A stretch of 64,000 bases of DNA from Enterococcus pseudoavium NBRC 100491 (lineage in GTDB: Bacteria > Bacillota > Bacilli > Lactobacillales > Enterococcaceae): assembly GCF_001544295.1 (NCBI RefSeq), contig NZ_BCQF01000001.1, forward strand, positions 124,001 through 188,000, in the 5' to 3' direction. The translations under genes and the position numbers were made by a program. This document shows, piece by piece, positions 8,571-17,668 of the stretch (positions are counted from its first letter, which is position 1; every line of letters begins with the position of its first letter). The notes beneath the pieces are model-generated. The model was not told the origin of the DNA. It was given only the letters and a program-made list of their open reading frames with translations, and did no database searches.

Positions 8571-9941
8571 ATGAAAGAGTTGACCCGTGGGAATCCAGCA
8601 AAGCTGATTATTCTATTTGCATTGCCCTTGTTTGTCGGAAATGTGTTTCAACAGTTTTACAGTATGGTGGATATGGTCGTGGTTGGTCAGACCTTAGGCA
8701 AAGATGCGTTAGCGGCTGTAGGTGCCACTAGCAGTGTGAGCTTTTTAATCATTGGTTTCGCACAGGGCTTGACCGCCGGATTGTCGATCATTACCGCCCA
8801 GCGTTTTGGTGCGCAAGATGCGCAAGGTGTGCGAAAAAGTTTTGCGACTTCGATTATCATCAGTCTAGCCGTCACACTTATTTTAACCGCCTTGAGTCTC
8901 TTGTTTTTACGTCCCTTGTTACTCTTGATGCAGACCCCACCCGAACTCTTAAATCAGGCACAAGAATTTATTTCCATTATTTTAGGCGGGATCTTCGCTT
9001 CCATGAGTTTTAACTTGCTATCAAACATGGTTCGGGCTTTAGGCGATAGCCGGACACCCTTGTTCTTCTTAGCTTTTGCCGTTGTTATAAATGTCATTTT
9101 GGATTTAGTTTTTATTATTTACTTTCATATGGGCGTTGCCGGAGCTGGTTTTGCAACGGTGATCGCTCAAATTTCAGCTAGTTTAATGTGTGTGTGGTTT
9201 ATCCATCGTAAGATTCCTTTACTGCAGATCAGCCGCAAACATTTCACTTTTGAAAAAGAGGATTTCCGGACTCATTTAAACGCAGCACTGCCGATGGGCT
9301 TCCAATCCTCCATCATCGCGATCGGAGCCGTCATTTTACAATCCGCACTGAACACACTGGGAACAGATGTTGTTGCCGCCCAAACAACGGCGAATCGAAT
9401 CGATCAATTTGCGATTTTACCAATGATGTCTTTTGGGATTACCATGGCAACTTTTACCGCACAGAACTTAGGGGCCAAAGCCTACGGTCGCATCTTACAA
9501 GGGGTTAAACAGTGCCTTTTGATGAGTGGTGCTTTCAGTATTCTAGCGGGGATTTTAGTCATCACTTGCGGACGGTATTTTGTCGCACTTTTTGTCAGCC
9601 AGAGTGAAACCCGCGTCTTCCAATTAGCGCAGATCTATTTTACTATCAACGGTTCTTTATACTGGGTTTTAGCGATCTTATTTATCTTGCGCTATACCTT
9701 ACAAGGCCTAGGACAAGCAAAAATCCCGACCATCGCCGGGATTATGGAGCTGGTTATGCGTTCCTTTGCGGCCATCATCTTGACCCACGCATTCGGTTTT
9801 GTTGGAGCCGCCTTTGCTTCCCCCTTAGCTTGGCTTGGTTCTACTGCTGTTTTGTTAACTTCCTATTTCAAAGCTATGCGCCACTTAAAAAAATTAGATC
9901 AAGAACAACAGCTACAAATCCAAAGAACGAGTGAGACCTAG
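8571..9941 (+). CDS. MATE family multidrug/cation antiporter
   Basis: A membrane exporter of 456 residues with about 12 hydrophobic segments, of the multidrug and toxin extrusion family, which uses Na+ or H+ gradients to expel cationic compounds. The start at 8571 (MKELTRGNPAKLIILFALPLF) has AGGA a few bases upstream; earlier in-frame starts lie in the preceding terminator and are rejected. The family features FQQFYSMVDMVVVGQ and AAVGATSS lie in the first two helices. The substrate is unknown. The last codons form half of a two-way terminator shared with the convergent gene. Confidence 0.9.
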   Translation: MKELTRGNPAKLIILFALPLFVGNVFQQFYSMVDMVVVGQTLGKDALAAVGATSSVSFLIIGFAQGLTAGLSIITAQRFGAQDAQGVRKSFATSIIISLAVTLILTALSLLFLRPLLLLMQTPPELLNQAQEFISIILGGIFASMSFNLLSNMVRALGDSRTPLFFLAFAVVINVILDLVFIIYFHMGVAGAGFATVIAQISASLMCVWFIHRKIPLLQISRKHFTFEKEDFRTHLNAALPMGFQSSIIAIGAVILQSALNTLGTDVVAAQTTANRIDQFAILPMMSFGITMATFTAQNLGAKAYGRILQGVKQCLLMSGAFSILAGILVITCGRYFVALFVSQSETRVFQLAQIYFTINGSLYWVLAILFILRYTLQGLGQAKIPTIAGIMELVMRSFAAIILTHAFGFVGAAFASPLAWLGSTAVLLTSYFKAMRHLKKLDQEQQLQIQRTSET

Positions 9942-9952
9942 TCTCACTCGTT
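9926..9952. terminator. Perfect 12-bp inverted repeat joining two convergent gene ends
   Basis: AACGAGTGAGAC, a CTA loop, then GTCTCACTCGTT. The TAG stop of the MATE gene lies in and beside the loop, and the TGA stop of the opposing gene lies in the right arm. Both genes thus encode part of the hairpin. There is no long U-run, so it may work as a weak terminator or as an RNA 3' end stabiliser. Confidence 0.6.
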
Positions 9953-10477
9953 TACTAACTGAGAATAAATCGTCAACATCTCCTGCGAAAATACTGTGGT
10001 AAATTCTTTCGCGCGTTCATTCAATTGATTGCATCTAGAATAATATGTATGAAAATAATTTTGGGAATGATCCTCTAAAATTCGCACAATCGCTGAAGCG
10101 TAAATCGTAACTAATAAAGCTTTAAAGGCCTGGTCCAAATCGCCAAAGATTTCCATAAAATCTAACCCACATTCAACAAAATACAACTCTACATCAATCA
10201 ATGCCGCTTGATTTTGACAGCTCTTGCGAAACTCGCGTAGCAACTTCTTCGCGCTAATCAAAGAACGGTCCACCTTCCCTAGTGGAAAAAAAGCCCGATC
10301 TATTTTTTGTTTGACGCTTTCGGCTAATGACATGCAGTAACCTTCCCCTAAAAAGCGCGACTCAATGACTTGTTGAGAAGTCTTTGAACATTTATACAAT
10401 TGACAAATCAATTCTCTTAACTGGTCTTCATCAGCATCAAATAACTTGTCTCGTAAACCTGCAATCGTCAGCTCCAT
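9944..10477 (-). CDS. DUF6155-like helical protein
   Basis: A soluble, probably all-helical protein of 177 residues with no known catalytic motif. The start (LRDKLFDADEDQLRELICQLYKCSK) resembles the DUF6155 family of small Firmicutes proteins; function unknown. The ATG at 10477 follows GGGAG; a GTG five codons upstream lies in the ribosome binding site and is rejected. It converges on the MATE gene and shares a hairpin at its stop codon. Confidence 0.65.
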   Translation of the reverse strand: MELTIAGLRDKLFDADEDQLRELICQLYKCSKTSQQVIESRFLGEGYCMSLAESVKQKIDRAFFPLGKVDRSLISAKKLLREFRKSCQNQAALIDVELYFVECGLDFMEIFGDLDQAFKALLVTIYASAIVRILEDHSQNYFHTYYSRCNQLNERAKEFTTVFSQEMLTIYSQLVNE

Positions 10478-10532
10478 TTCTCTCACTCCCACACTTTTTC
10501 TAATCCAAATTTAACTCATTTACCATAAAAAG

Positions 10533-10572
10533 AAAAGCGAATTTGGCTTTTCTTTATGCCAAATTCGCTTTT
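10533..10572 (-). terminator. Intrinsic terminator after the flavodoxin-like gene
   Basis: A 15-bp stem with arms 10533-10547 and 10558-10572 (core GCGAATTTGGC/GCCAAATTCGC), followed on the minus strand by T-rich sequence. The outer arm touches the stop codon of the gene it serves. Confidence 0.85.
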
Positions 10573-11102
10573 TAAGAATAAATTTTTTGAGCAAGATCAG
10601 TAAAATCAATCTTTTGTATCGACTGCGTCCCCTCAAAAGCCTGCAGTAATGCTCGCGCTTGTTCATCCAATTCTTCCGGTCCTTTCTTTTTGAAGGCCAG
10701 CAACATCGGTTTAATAACTAATTTGTGTTTTAGTGCTAATTGCTGATAATCGACTGTTCCTTGCAAATGATAGCAGCCTCTTAGCTGAACTTTCTTATCA
10801 GTAACTTGTTTCTGGATTGACTGTTGCATTTTTTCCAACATTTCAGCCGCCGGATCAGTCATCCCTACCGTGATAAGTGTCAATTCGTGCTTCCCAGTTG
10901 TTAATTTTTGTAATACTTTTTTTAACCCCATCATCCGACCGGCGTAGAGAGAACCAATCAAAATTACATGTGTCGCTTCGATTTCACCAACTAATTGTTG
11001 AGAATCAATGACTTTGTCCCCAGTGATCTGTGCCAACTCCAACCCATATTTTTTACTAGTCCCATACTGTGTCCCATAAACAATCAATCCCATCACCTTC
11101 AC
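10572..11102 (-). CDS. Flavodoxin-domain protein, HemG-like
   Basis: A 176-residue protein opening with a flavodoxin FMN-binding signature, VYGTQYGTSKKYG at about residues 8-20, then ILIGSLYAGRM and LITVGMTDP as further FMN loops. It belongs to the flavodoxin superfamily near menaquinone-dependent protoporphyrinogen oxidase (HemG), though Enterococcus lacks haem synthesis, so another FMN redox role is more likely. It appears monocistronic and has its own terminator. Confidence 0.75.
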   Translation of the reverse strand: MKVMGLIVYGTQYGTSKKYGLELAQITGDKVIDSQQLVGEIEATHVILIGSLYAGRMMGLKKVLQKLTTGKHELTLITVGMTDPAAEMLEKMQQSIQKQVTDKKVQLRGCYHLQGTVDYQQLALKHKLVIKPMLLAFKKKGPEELDEQARALLQAFEGTQSIQKIDFTDLAQKIYS

Positions 11103-11173
11103 ACTCCTTTTCCCTTAAGTATAACAAAAGGCCGTGGTCCAATAAAATCTGTTTACTATTTGACTAGGTAAGA

Positions 11174-11207
11174 TAAAAAAACCGAGGCAGCTCTTCACTG
11201 CCTCAGT
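11174..11207 (-). terminator. Intrinsic terminator after kup
   Basis: On the minus strand ACTGAGGCAG/CTGCCTCGGT with one G-U pair, followed by TTTTTTT. Confidence 0.88.
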
Positions 11208-11217
11208 CGCTAAACGA

Positions 11218-13215
11218 TCAGCCTTTTCTCTCTTTAAGCCACGTTTTTCTTGTTTCACCTACAATCAAAGGAACCGTCTCATACGTAACTTCGCTGTATT
11301 CGATTCCGAACCAACGCTCCGGCGTAACCGTATGACGCTTAATCGCTAAACGAGCCTGCATCACTTGACGATCCCATTTATCAATTCGCGTCATATTCGA
11401 CAATTCTTCTTGAATCATGACAAAACGGAAGTCCCCAACTTGTCGTCCAGGTGTTAACGAATAATGTTGCGGTTGCTTAGGCAGGCGCCCTTGTTTCATC
11501 AAATCATGGATAATCTGTCGCAAATAAACATTTACATCTTGAGCGATCCGGAAACCTAGATAAAGTTTCACTTTTACAATAAAGTCCGTCCCCATCATAT
11601 CCACACTATATTCTTCTGTGTAAGGCTCATCAGTAACTTCCACGTTAACGAACCAATAAACTTTTGCCCGTTTCAAGCGTTTATCTAAAATCGAATAAAT
11701 AAACTGCTGAGGAATCATATCCCCTTCTAGTCGAGGAACTAAGAAAACGACATTGGTTTGATAGTAAGGAATCCGCTCATCATTATGCAGTTCTTGCAAT
11801 TGTGGCAAATAATCTTTAAAGCGCACATCTTGACTAGCATTTTCCTGCACACGATTGCTACGATGCCAGATATACATCACACTTAAAATCATAAGCGCCA
11901 TCGCTACCGCTACAAAACCGCCATGGAAGAACTTGGTAACACTAGAAATAAAGAAGAAGCCTTCTAGCACTCCAAAAAAGACCAGCATCAGACTTGCCAA
12001 AATACGGGAGGTCCCATTTTGCAATAAATAATGATACAGCAAGAAAGTCGTCATCAGCATCGTTACAGTGATTGATAGTCCATATGCCGCCTCCATATGA
12101 CTTGACGTACGGAAGGTCAATACGATTAGTGAACAGGCTGCCCACAAAATTAGATTGATTGCGGGGATATACATTTGACCGATACTTTTCCCAGGATAGA
12201 TAATCCGCATTCTGGGTAATAATTTTAGCTTGATTGCTTCAGAGACTAATGTAAATGACCCTGAGATTAAGGCTTGCGAGGCAATGATAGCCGCGATTGT
12301 CGCAAAAATTACCCCAAAGATCATCCAGCCATCAGGCAAAATTCGGAAAAAGGGATTTAAGTTTTCGATTCCTTGAATGGCCGGATTATCTTTTGAATGC
12401 AAAATCCAGGCTGCTTGCCCCGCATAATTCAACATCAAGCAAAGCAAAATATAAGGCCAACTAAAGTGGATATTTTTCTTGCCTACGTGTCCCATGTCGG
12501 AATACAAGGCCTCCGCACCAGTGGTCGCCAAGAAAATACTTCCTAAAATAAAAATTCCCATTTTATTATCAGGATTAAATAGTAGATGGACTGCGTAATA
12601 AGGATTTAACGCCTTGATGACACCAAAGTCATAAGGAATATTCAACAGTCCCATCAAACCTAGAAATGTAAACCATAAAAACATAATCGGACCAAAAGCC
12701 TTGCCGACAAAATCCGTTCCGAACCGTTGGATCAAAAATAAAAAGAGCAAAATCACCAAAGTAATCAGCACAATCACGTTTTGGTTATTGCCAAATTCTT
12801 GATAAAACTCAGGAATTCCCCGCAACCCTTCAATCGCCGTCGTAACTGTTACCGCTGGTGTCAATACCCCGTCAGCCAACAAGGCCGCCCCACCAATCAT
12901 GGCCGGTATGATCAAATACTTTCCACCCTTACGGACCAAAGTATACAAGGAGAAAATCCCGCCTTCACCGTGGTTATCGGCACGTAAAGCGATCAGCACA
13001 TACTTGACGGTCGTCAACAACATCACCGTCCAAAAAACTAGTGAAACCGCTCCAAGAACAAAATCCTGCGTAACGGTACTAATCCCGCCATTTTCTTCTA
13101 AAATGGCCTTCATTACATACAAAGGACTCGTCCCGATATCGCCGTAGACGACCCCCATCGCAATCAACAGACCTGCGGCCGAAAGTTTTTTTGTATGATC
13201 TTTTTTCTTTTCCAT
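11218..13215 (-). CDS. kup: Kup-type potassium uptake protein
   Basis: A proton-coupled K+ importer of the KUP/HAK/KT family with 665 residues. About 12 hydrophobic segments fill residues 15-440, starting with the family signature GVVYGDIGTSPLYV, and a soluble C-terminal domain of about 200 residues follows. The ATG at 13215 has AGGAG eight bases upstream; a GTG three codons earlier overlaps this site and is rejected. In Lactococcus and Listeria relatives this class (KupA/B, KimA-like roles) is inhibited by c-di-AMP; that is family knowledge and is not visible here. It is monocistronic. Confidence 0.95.
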   Translation of the reverse strand: MEKKKDHTKKLSAAGLLIAMGVVYGDIGTSPLYVMKAILEENGGISTVTQDFVLGAVSLVFWTVMLLTTVKYVLIALRADNHGEGGIFSLYTLVRKGGKYLIIPAMIGGAALLADGVLTPAVTVTTAIEGLRGIPEFYQEFGNNQNVIVLITLVILLFLFLIQRFGTDFVGKAFGPIMFLWFTFLGLMGLLNIPYDFGVIKALNPYYAVHLLFNPDNKMGIFILGSIFLATTGAEALYSDMGHVGKKNIHFSWPYILLCLMLNYAGQAAWILHSKDNPAIQGIENLNPFFRILPDGWMIFGVIFATIAAIIASQALISGSFTLVSEAIKLKLLPRMRIIYPGKSIGQMYIPAINLILWAACSLIVLTFRTSSHMEAAYGLSITVTMLMTTFLLYHYLLQNGTSRILASLMLVFFGVLEGFFFISSVTKFFHGGFVAVAMALMILSVMYIWHRSNRVQENASQDVRFKDYLPQLQELHNDERIPYYQTNVVFLVPRLEGDMIPQQFIYSILDKRLKRAKVYWFVNVEVTDEPYTEEYSVDMMGTDFIVKVKLYLGFRIAQDVNVYLRQIIHDLMKQGRLPKQPQHYSLTPGRQVGDFRFVMIQEELSNMTRIDKWDRQVMQARLAIKRHTVTPERWFGIEYSEVTYETVPLIVGETRKTWLKERKG

Positions 13216-13391
13216 TTTACACACTCCTATTACGACTAAAAGCCGAAGCCCTCGCTAATTTTCCGAAATTTTCATTTTATCATAGCGATTCCCATTGTAG
13301 TTTACTGCTGCTGATATCCACAAATAAAATCGGCTTATAACTTTTCGAAAAATAAATACCCAGCTTTTATCCTTAGTTTACTGCGGAAAGT

Positions 13392-13434
13392 AAAACAAGC
13401 CCTAAACAATAGTTTGCACTATTGTTTAGGGCTT
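13392..13434 (-). terminator. Strong intrinsic terminator after pnp
   Basis: A perfect 16-bp stem (13397-13412 with 13419-13434) with a 6-nt loop, followed on the minus strand by TTTTA. It lies about 140 bp past the pnp stop. The 13435-13576 stretch between them holds only a small CATAGA/TCTATG hairpin (13486-13502) and no gene. The 13216-13391 stretch upstream of kup shows no convincing promoter. Confidence 0.9.
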
Positions 13435-13576
13435 GCAAATTATCTCTTAGACCAGCGCTACGCACTTGTTGTTGATCTAAAAGCATAGAGTTTATCTATG
13501 TCGCTACTCCCCTAAAACTTACTCGTATTATCCAGTTTTAAACGAGCAATGTCAAAGAAAATCGAGCAATAAATGA

Positions 13577-15703
13577 TTATTTTTCTTCTTTACTGCTTTC
13601 ATCTTTCAGCAACACTTTACGAGAAGCATTTACGCGGCCTTGGCGATCGATTTCAGTCACTTTAACTAACACTTCATCGCCTAATTTCACAACGTCTTCA
13701 ACTTTATTCACCCGTTCATTTGCTAATTGAGAAATATGCACTAAAGCATCTTTTCCTTTGATCAAGTTGACAAAGGCACCAAATTTTTCGATCCGAACGA
13801 CTTTACCTAAGTAAACTTCGCCGACTTTGACTTCTTTTGTCAATTCTTCGATGATCTTGATGGCTTTCTTGATCATCTCTGCGTCAGAAGAAGCGATGCT
13901 GACATTGCCGTCTTGATCAATATCGATCTTCACACCAGTTTCTTCGATGATACCGTTAATCGTATCGCCACCTTTACCGATAACTGTTTTGATCTTATCT
14001 GGATCGATTTTGATCATTTCAATTTTCGGTGCGTATGGACTTAACTCTTCCCGCGGTGCAGCTAATGTATCGGTCAACACTTCAAGAATTTCCATCCGAG
14101 CTTTTTTCGCTTGTGTTAAAGCTTCAGTCAAGATTTGTTCTGTGATTCCTTGAATTTTAATATCCATTTGTAAAGCAGTGATTCCGTCTTTTGTCCCAGC
14201 AACTTTAAAGTCCATGTCGCCAAGGTGATCTTCTAAACCTTGAATATCCGTTAAAATTGTATAATTTTCGCCATCCGAAACAAGTCCCATTGCGATACCG
14301 GCAACCGGTGCTTTGATCGGTACACCTGCATCCATCAACGCTAAGGTTCCGGCACAGATACTTGCTTGCGAAGAAGAACCATTTGATTCCAATACTTCCG
14401 CAACTAAACGGATTGTGTAAGGGAAGTCTTCTTCACTTGGGATGATTTGTGCCAAGGCACGTTCACCTAACGCTCCATGTCCGATTTCACGACGACCAGG
14501 CGAGCCGGCGCGTCCAGTTGAACCAACTGAGAATTGAGGGAAATTGTAATGGTGGATGAATCGTTTGCTTTCAACCGTTCCTAGTCCGTCAATAATTTGA
14601 TGTTCCCCTAACGGAGCCAAGGTACAAGCGGATAAAGCTTGCGTTTGTCCCCGAGTGAATAGTCCTGAACCGTGAACGCGTGGTAGTAGACCAGTTTCTG
14701 CGGCTAATGGACGAATTTCATCTAATTTACGGCCATCCGGGCGAATCTTATCGATTGTGATCAATTCGCGAACGACATCTTTTTCAAGATCTTCAGCGAT
14801 TTGCTTAATTTCTTTTGTGATCTGAACTAAGTCTTCGGTCTCAATGTTTGCAAATTTTTCTGCGTAGACTTCTTTGACCGTTTCTTTAACTTTTTCAATT
14901 TCATCTTCACGAGCCAATTTGTCCATTGTCATAACAGCTGTTTTCATTGTTTGATAGTAGCTGTCAAAGACTTCTTTCTTCAAGTCAGGATTCACTTGTA
15001 ATAATTTGACTTCCATTTTTTCTTTGCCGACAGCAGCCACGATTTCTTCTTGGAAAGCCACTAATTCTTTAATAGCATCAAAACCAAAAAGTAATGCGCC
15101 CAACATGTCTTCTTCAGAAACTTCTTTTGCACCAGATTCGACCATGTTGATGGCTTGTTTTGTTCCGGCAACTGTCAAATCAATATCTGATTCAGCGTGC
15201 TGTTCAACCGTTGGGTTCAAAACATATTCACCATTGACACGACCCACATCAACTCCTGCAATCGGACCATCAAATGGGATATCTGAAATAGATAGAGCTA
15301 GCGAAGAACCTAGCATCGCTGCCATCGCCGGTGTGCAATCTTGCTCCACACTCATCACGAAGTTAGTTACTTGAACTTCGTTACGGAAACCATCCGCAAA
15401 CATTGGACGGATCGGACGGTCGATCAAACGAGCCGTCAAAGTCGCTTCTGTACTTGGACGTCCTTCACGTTTAATGAAGCCACCAGGGATTTTCCCGACT
15501 GCATACATTTTTTCTTCATAGTTGATCGTTAATGGGAAAAAGTCGGTATCTTTCGCTTCTTTTGAAGCAACTGCCGCACTTAATACGACGGTATCGCCAT
15601 AACGAACTAACACGGCACCATTGGCTTGTTTCGCAAGCTGACCGATTTCAACTTGCAGAGGGCGGCCGCCCCAAGTAGTTTTAAAAACTTGTTTTTCTGA
15701 CAT
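13577..15703 (-). CDS. pnp: Polyribonucleotide nucleotidyltransferase (PNPase)
   Basis: 3'-5' phosphorolytic exoribonuclease of the RNA degradosome. The 708-residue protein has the full layout: two RNase PH domains (about 10-230 and 315-545) with the catalytic region [21 protein letters not shown], split by an all-helical linker, then a KH domain ([15 protein letters not shown], about 560-620) and an S1 domain (about 625-695). AGGAG precedes the ATG. It follows rpsO, as in most bacteria, but with an rpsO terminator and a highly folded leader in between, which recalls the RNase III-processed leader of E. coli pnp. Confidence 0.97.
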   Translation of the reverse strand: MSEKQVFKTTWGGRPLQVEIGQLAKQANGAVLVRYGDTVVLSAAVASKEAKDTDFFPLTINYEEKMYAVGKIPGGFIKREGRPSTEATLTARLIDRPIRPMFADGFRNEVQVTNFVMSVEQDCTPAMAAMLGSSLALSISDIPFDGPIAGVDVGRVNGEYVLNPTVEQHAESDIDLTVAGTKQAINMVESGAKEVSEEDMLGALLFGFDAIKELVAFQEEIVAAVGKEKMEVKLLQVNPDLKKEVFDSYYQTMKTAVMTMDKLAREDEIEKVKETVKEVYAEKFANIETEDLVQITKEIKQIAEDLEKDVVRELITIDKIRPDGRKLDEIRPLAAETGLLPRVHGSGLFTRGQTQALSACTLAPLGEHQIIDGLGTVESKRFIHHYNFPQFSVGSTGRAGSPGRREIGHGALGERALAQIIPSEEDFPYTIRLVAEVLESNGSSSQASICAGTLALMDAGVPIKAPVAGIAMGLVSDGENYTILTDIQGLEDHLGDMDFKVAGTKDGITALQMDIKIQGITEQILTEALTQAKKARMEILEVLTDTLAAPREELSPYAPKIEMIKIDPDKIKTVIGKGGDTINGIIEETGVKIDIDQDGNVSIASSDAEMIKKAIKIIEELTKEVKVGEVYLGKVVRIEKFGAFVNLIKGKDALVHISQLANERVNKVEDVVKLGDEVLVKVTEIDRQGRVNASRKVLLKDESSKEEK

Positions 15704-15735
15704 AATTTCTCCTTTTTCCTCTGACCAGTGCGACG

Positions 15736-15917
15736 CTACTAAACAAATGAAAACAGCAAAACAGAGTTGACTGCTTTCATTTGGTTAGTAGAGTGACAAC
15801 ACGCCAATCAAAGGTTTCTTATTTTTTCCGAGCCAAGCTCAGTTTTTTACGTTCACACTAAAAGTTTGCAGCTAGCTCATTTTTAGTGCAATCATTTTTC
15901 TAAAAACTAGAAAAATG
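15736..15917 (-). promoter_or_regulatory. Three-hairpin leader of pnp
   Basis: Three inverted repeats occupy the rpsO-pnp gap. First, arms 15736-15756 and 15771-15791 (CTACTAA, CAAATGAAA and CAG against their complements with two single mismatches) form a stem of about 19 bp just upstream of the pnp ribosome binding site. Second, CACTAAAA/TTTTAGTG (15856-15888). Third, a perfect 10-bp CATTTTTCTA/TAGAAAAATG (15893-15917). None has a good U-run. The first is long enough to be an RNase III substrate. I could not place a confident promoter. Confidence 0.55.
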
Positions 15918-15974
15918 AACTGATTTTCGTACACATACTATTTGACTAATCTGCTAAAGCAGGAAGTAAAACTA

Positions 15975-16008
15975 GCAAAAAAAGTGAGATTCCTAGGAAC
16001 CTCACTTT
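15975..16008 (-). terminator. Intrinsic terminator after rpsO
   Basis: On the minus strand AAAGTGAG/CTCACTTT with inner TTCC/GGAA, followed by TTTTTTT. Confidence 0.88.
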
Positions 16009-16022
16009 CATAATAGTACGAA

Positions 16023-16292
16023 TTAACGACGTAGTCCTAGACGTTGGATTAATTCACGGTAACGTTGTACTTCGTTCTTACGTAGGTAAGCTAACAAGTT
16101 ACGACGATGACCAACTTTTTTCATAAGACCGCGGTATGAATGGTGGTCTTTTTTGTGGACACGTGCATGCTCATTTAGTTGATTGATTTCTTCCGTTAAT
16201 ACAGCGATTTGTACTTCTGGAGAACCAGTATCTCCTTCATGGCGAGCAAATTCATTGATAATTTCGTTTTTACGTTCTTTAGTTAATGCCAT
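16023..16292 (-). CDS. rpsO: 30S ribosomal protein S15
   Basis: Binds the 16S rRNA central domain early in 30S assembly. The ATG at 16292 ([30 protein letters not shown]) gives 89 residues, the exact family length. A GTG three codons earlier overlaps the GAGGTG ribosome binding site and is rejected. The S15 signature [18 protein letters not shown] is present at about residues 38-55. It precedes pnp, the conserved order. Confidence 0.97.
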   Translation of the reverse strand: MALTKERKNEIINEFARHEGDTGSPEVQIAVLTEEINQLNEHARVHKKDHHSYRGLMKKVGHRRNLLAYLRKNEVQRYRELIQRLGLRR

Positions 16293-16492
16293 GGTTTTCA
16301 CCTCTTCCTATTTTCTTCCTATGACTGAGTAGAGCGTTGGTGAATCGCCTAACCAAGTGATAGGTGGTGTGCTGTGCACACTCTAACACTTTACTTGATT
16401 TGTATGAAAAAATCAAGCTGTACAACAATTTAACCAGGCATTTTATAATCATTACAATTTTTTTAAGGAACCAAACTCAAAAAAACAGTTTT

Positions 16493-16521
16493 TTTACCTT
16501 GCTTACTTTTTGTGTTAAAAT
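16493..16521 (+). promoter_or_regulatory. Possible def promoter
   Basis: TTTACC (16493-16498), 17 bp, TAAAAT (16516-16521), about 37 bp before the def start codon. Confidence 0.45.
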
Positions 16522-16558
16522 TACGTGATGAAATACAGTCTTGAGAGGAGATTTTTTA

Positions 16559-17122
16559 ATGATCACAATGGATGATATTATTCGGGAAGGCCATCCGACT
16601 TTGCGCGCAGTCGCTAAAGAAGTTCCAATTCCTCCAACTGCTGAAGATGTAGAACTTGGAAAAGAAATGTTGCAATTTTTAAAAAATAGTCAAGATCCCG
16701 TTAAAGCAGAAGAATTACATTTACGGGGCGGTGTCGGTTTAGCCGCTCCCCAATTAGATATCTCAAAACGGATCATTGCGGTTCACGTTCCTAGCATTGA
16801 TCCAGAAAAACCAGAAAATGGTATCAGCACAGTGATGTATAATCCCAAAATTTTGAGCCATTCGGTTCAAGAAGCTTGTTTAGGCGAAGGAGAGGGCTGT
16901 TTATCCGTTGATCGTGAAGTGCCGGGCTACGTCGTTCGAGCTGCCCGGATTACCGTTTCGTATTTCGATGCAGACGGTGAAAAGCATAAGATTCGCTTGA
17001 AAAATTATAATGCAATCGTTGTTCAACACGAAATCGACCACATCAATGGCATTATGTTCTATGATCACATCGATGAAAAAAATCCATTAAAACTAAAAGA
17101 TGGCGTCTTAGTTATCGAATAA
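16559..17122 (+). CDS. def: Peptide deformylase, type 2
   Basis: A metalloenzyme that removes the N-formyl group from nascent proteins. The ATG at 16559 has GAGAGGAG eight bases upstream and gives 187 residues. All three motifs are present: [13 protein letters not shown] (metal-binding Cys) and [12 protein letters not shown] (HExxH metal site). The insertion between the first helices (EELHLRG) and the length mark it as the Gram-positive type 2 form. It converges with niaR over a shared terminator. Confidence 0.97.
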   Translation: MITMDDIIREGHPTLRAVAKEVPIPPTAEDVELGKEMLQFLKNSQDPVKAEELHLRGGVGLAAPQLDISKRIIAVHVPSIDPEKPENGISTVMYNPKILSHSVQEACLGEGEGCLSVDREVPGYVVRAARITVSYFDADGEKHKIRLKNYNAIVVQHEIDHINGIMFYDHIDEKNPLKLKDGVLVIE

Positions 17123-17124
17123 GT

Positions 17125-17159
17125 AAAAGAAAACCGTCACTAGCTGTGGCGGTTTTCTT
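17125..17159. terminator. Two-way terminator between def and niaR
   Basis: GAAAACCGTCAC/GTGGCGGTTTTC with one wobble pair, a TAGCT loop, and A-rich and T-rich flanks. The right part lies inside the 3' coding end of niaR. Confidence 0.8.
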
Positions 17160-17667
17160 CGTATAAGATTCCTTTTTCTGAAAGAGCCACCTTAATCGCA
17201 GCTAAATCCTCCAATGTTTCATAGGCAATTGTGTGCAGATGAATGCCACCAGTTAATTCTGATAAAAAAGCCGCCTGTAATTTCTGCGCCGCTTCAAGAA
17301 AACGATCAACTTCTATCTGGGAGCCCACATGTAAGCCGCCAACTAACTCCCCGTACAAAGGATGTTCCACCACTACATCAATGACTTCTCCCCCGTGTTC
17401 AACAATCGTCCGCAATTCTTCCTCCGCTTGAGAACGATCGTGTTGGACCGCAATCTTACTGACTAGTTTTGCCGATTCCCGTTCCAACAAATAGCCCCGC
17501 GCCGTCGCAATAATATTTTCACCGGCCGCTCGTAACAAAGCGACATCCCCCACGACGATTTGCCGGCTCACACCAAATTTTTTAGCAAAACTCGTCGCGC
17601 TAATTGGTTTTTCCGCTTGCTGCAAAGCCGTTAAAATCTCAGCTTTGCGTTTGTCACCATCCAACAT
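17140..17667 (-). CDS. niaR: NiaR-type NAD biosynthesis repressor
   Basis: A transcription factor of 175 residues. An HTH_11 winged helix (about residues 5-60: KRKAEILTALQQAEKPISATSFAKKFGVSRQIVVGDVALL) is followed by a 3H domain with conserved histidines (EHPLYGELVGGLH, GGIHLHTI). NiaR (YrxA) represses nicotinate/niacin uptake and NAD synthesis genes when niacin is present. Its start is 1 bp after the acetyltransferase-chorismate mutase stop codon, so it is translationally coupled. No NAD gene is adjacent. Confidence 0.9.
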   Translation of the reverse strand: MLDGDKRKAEILTALQQAEKPISATSFAKKFGVSRQIVVGDVALLRAAGENIIATARGYLLERESAKLVSKIAVQHDRSQAEEELRTIVEHGGEVIDVVVEHPLYGELVGGLHVGSQIEVDRFLEAAQKLQAAFLSELTGGIHLHTIAYETLEDLAAIKVALSEKGILYEENRHS

Positions 17668-17668
17668 C

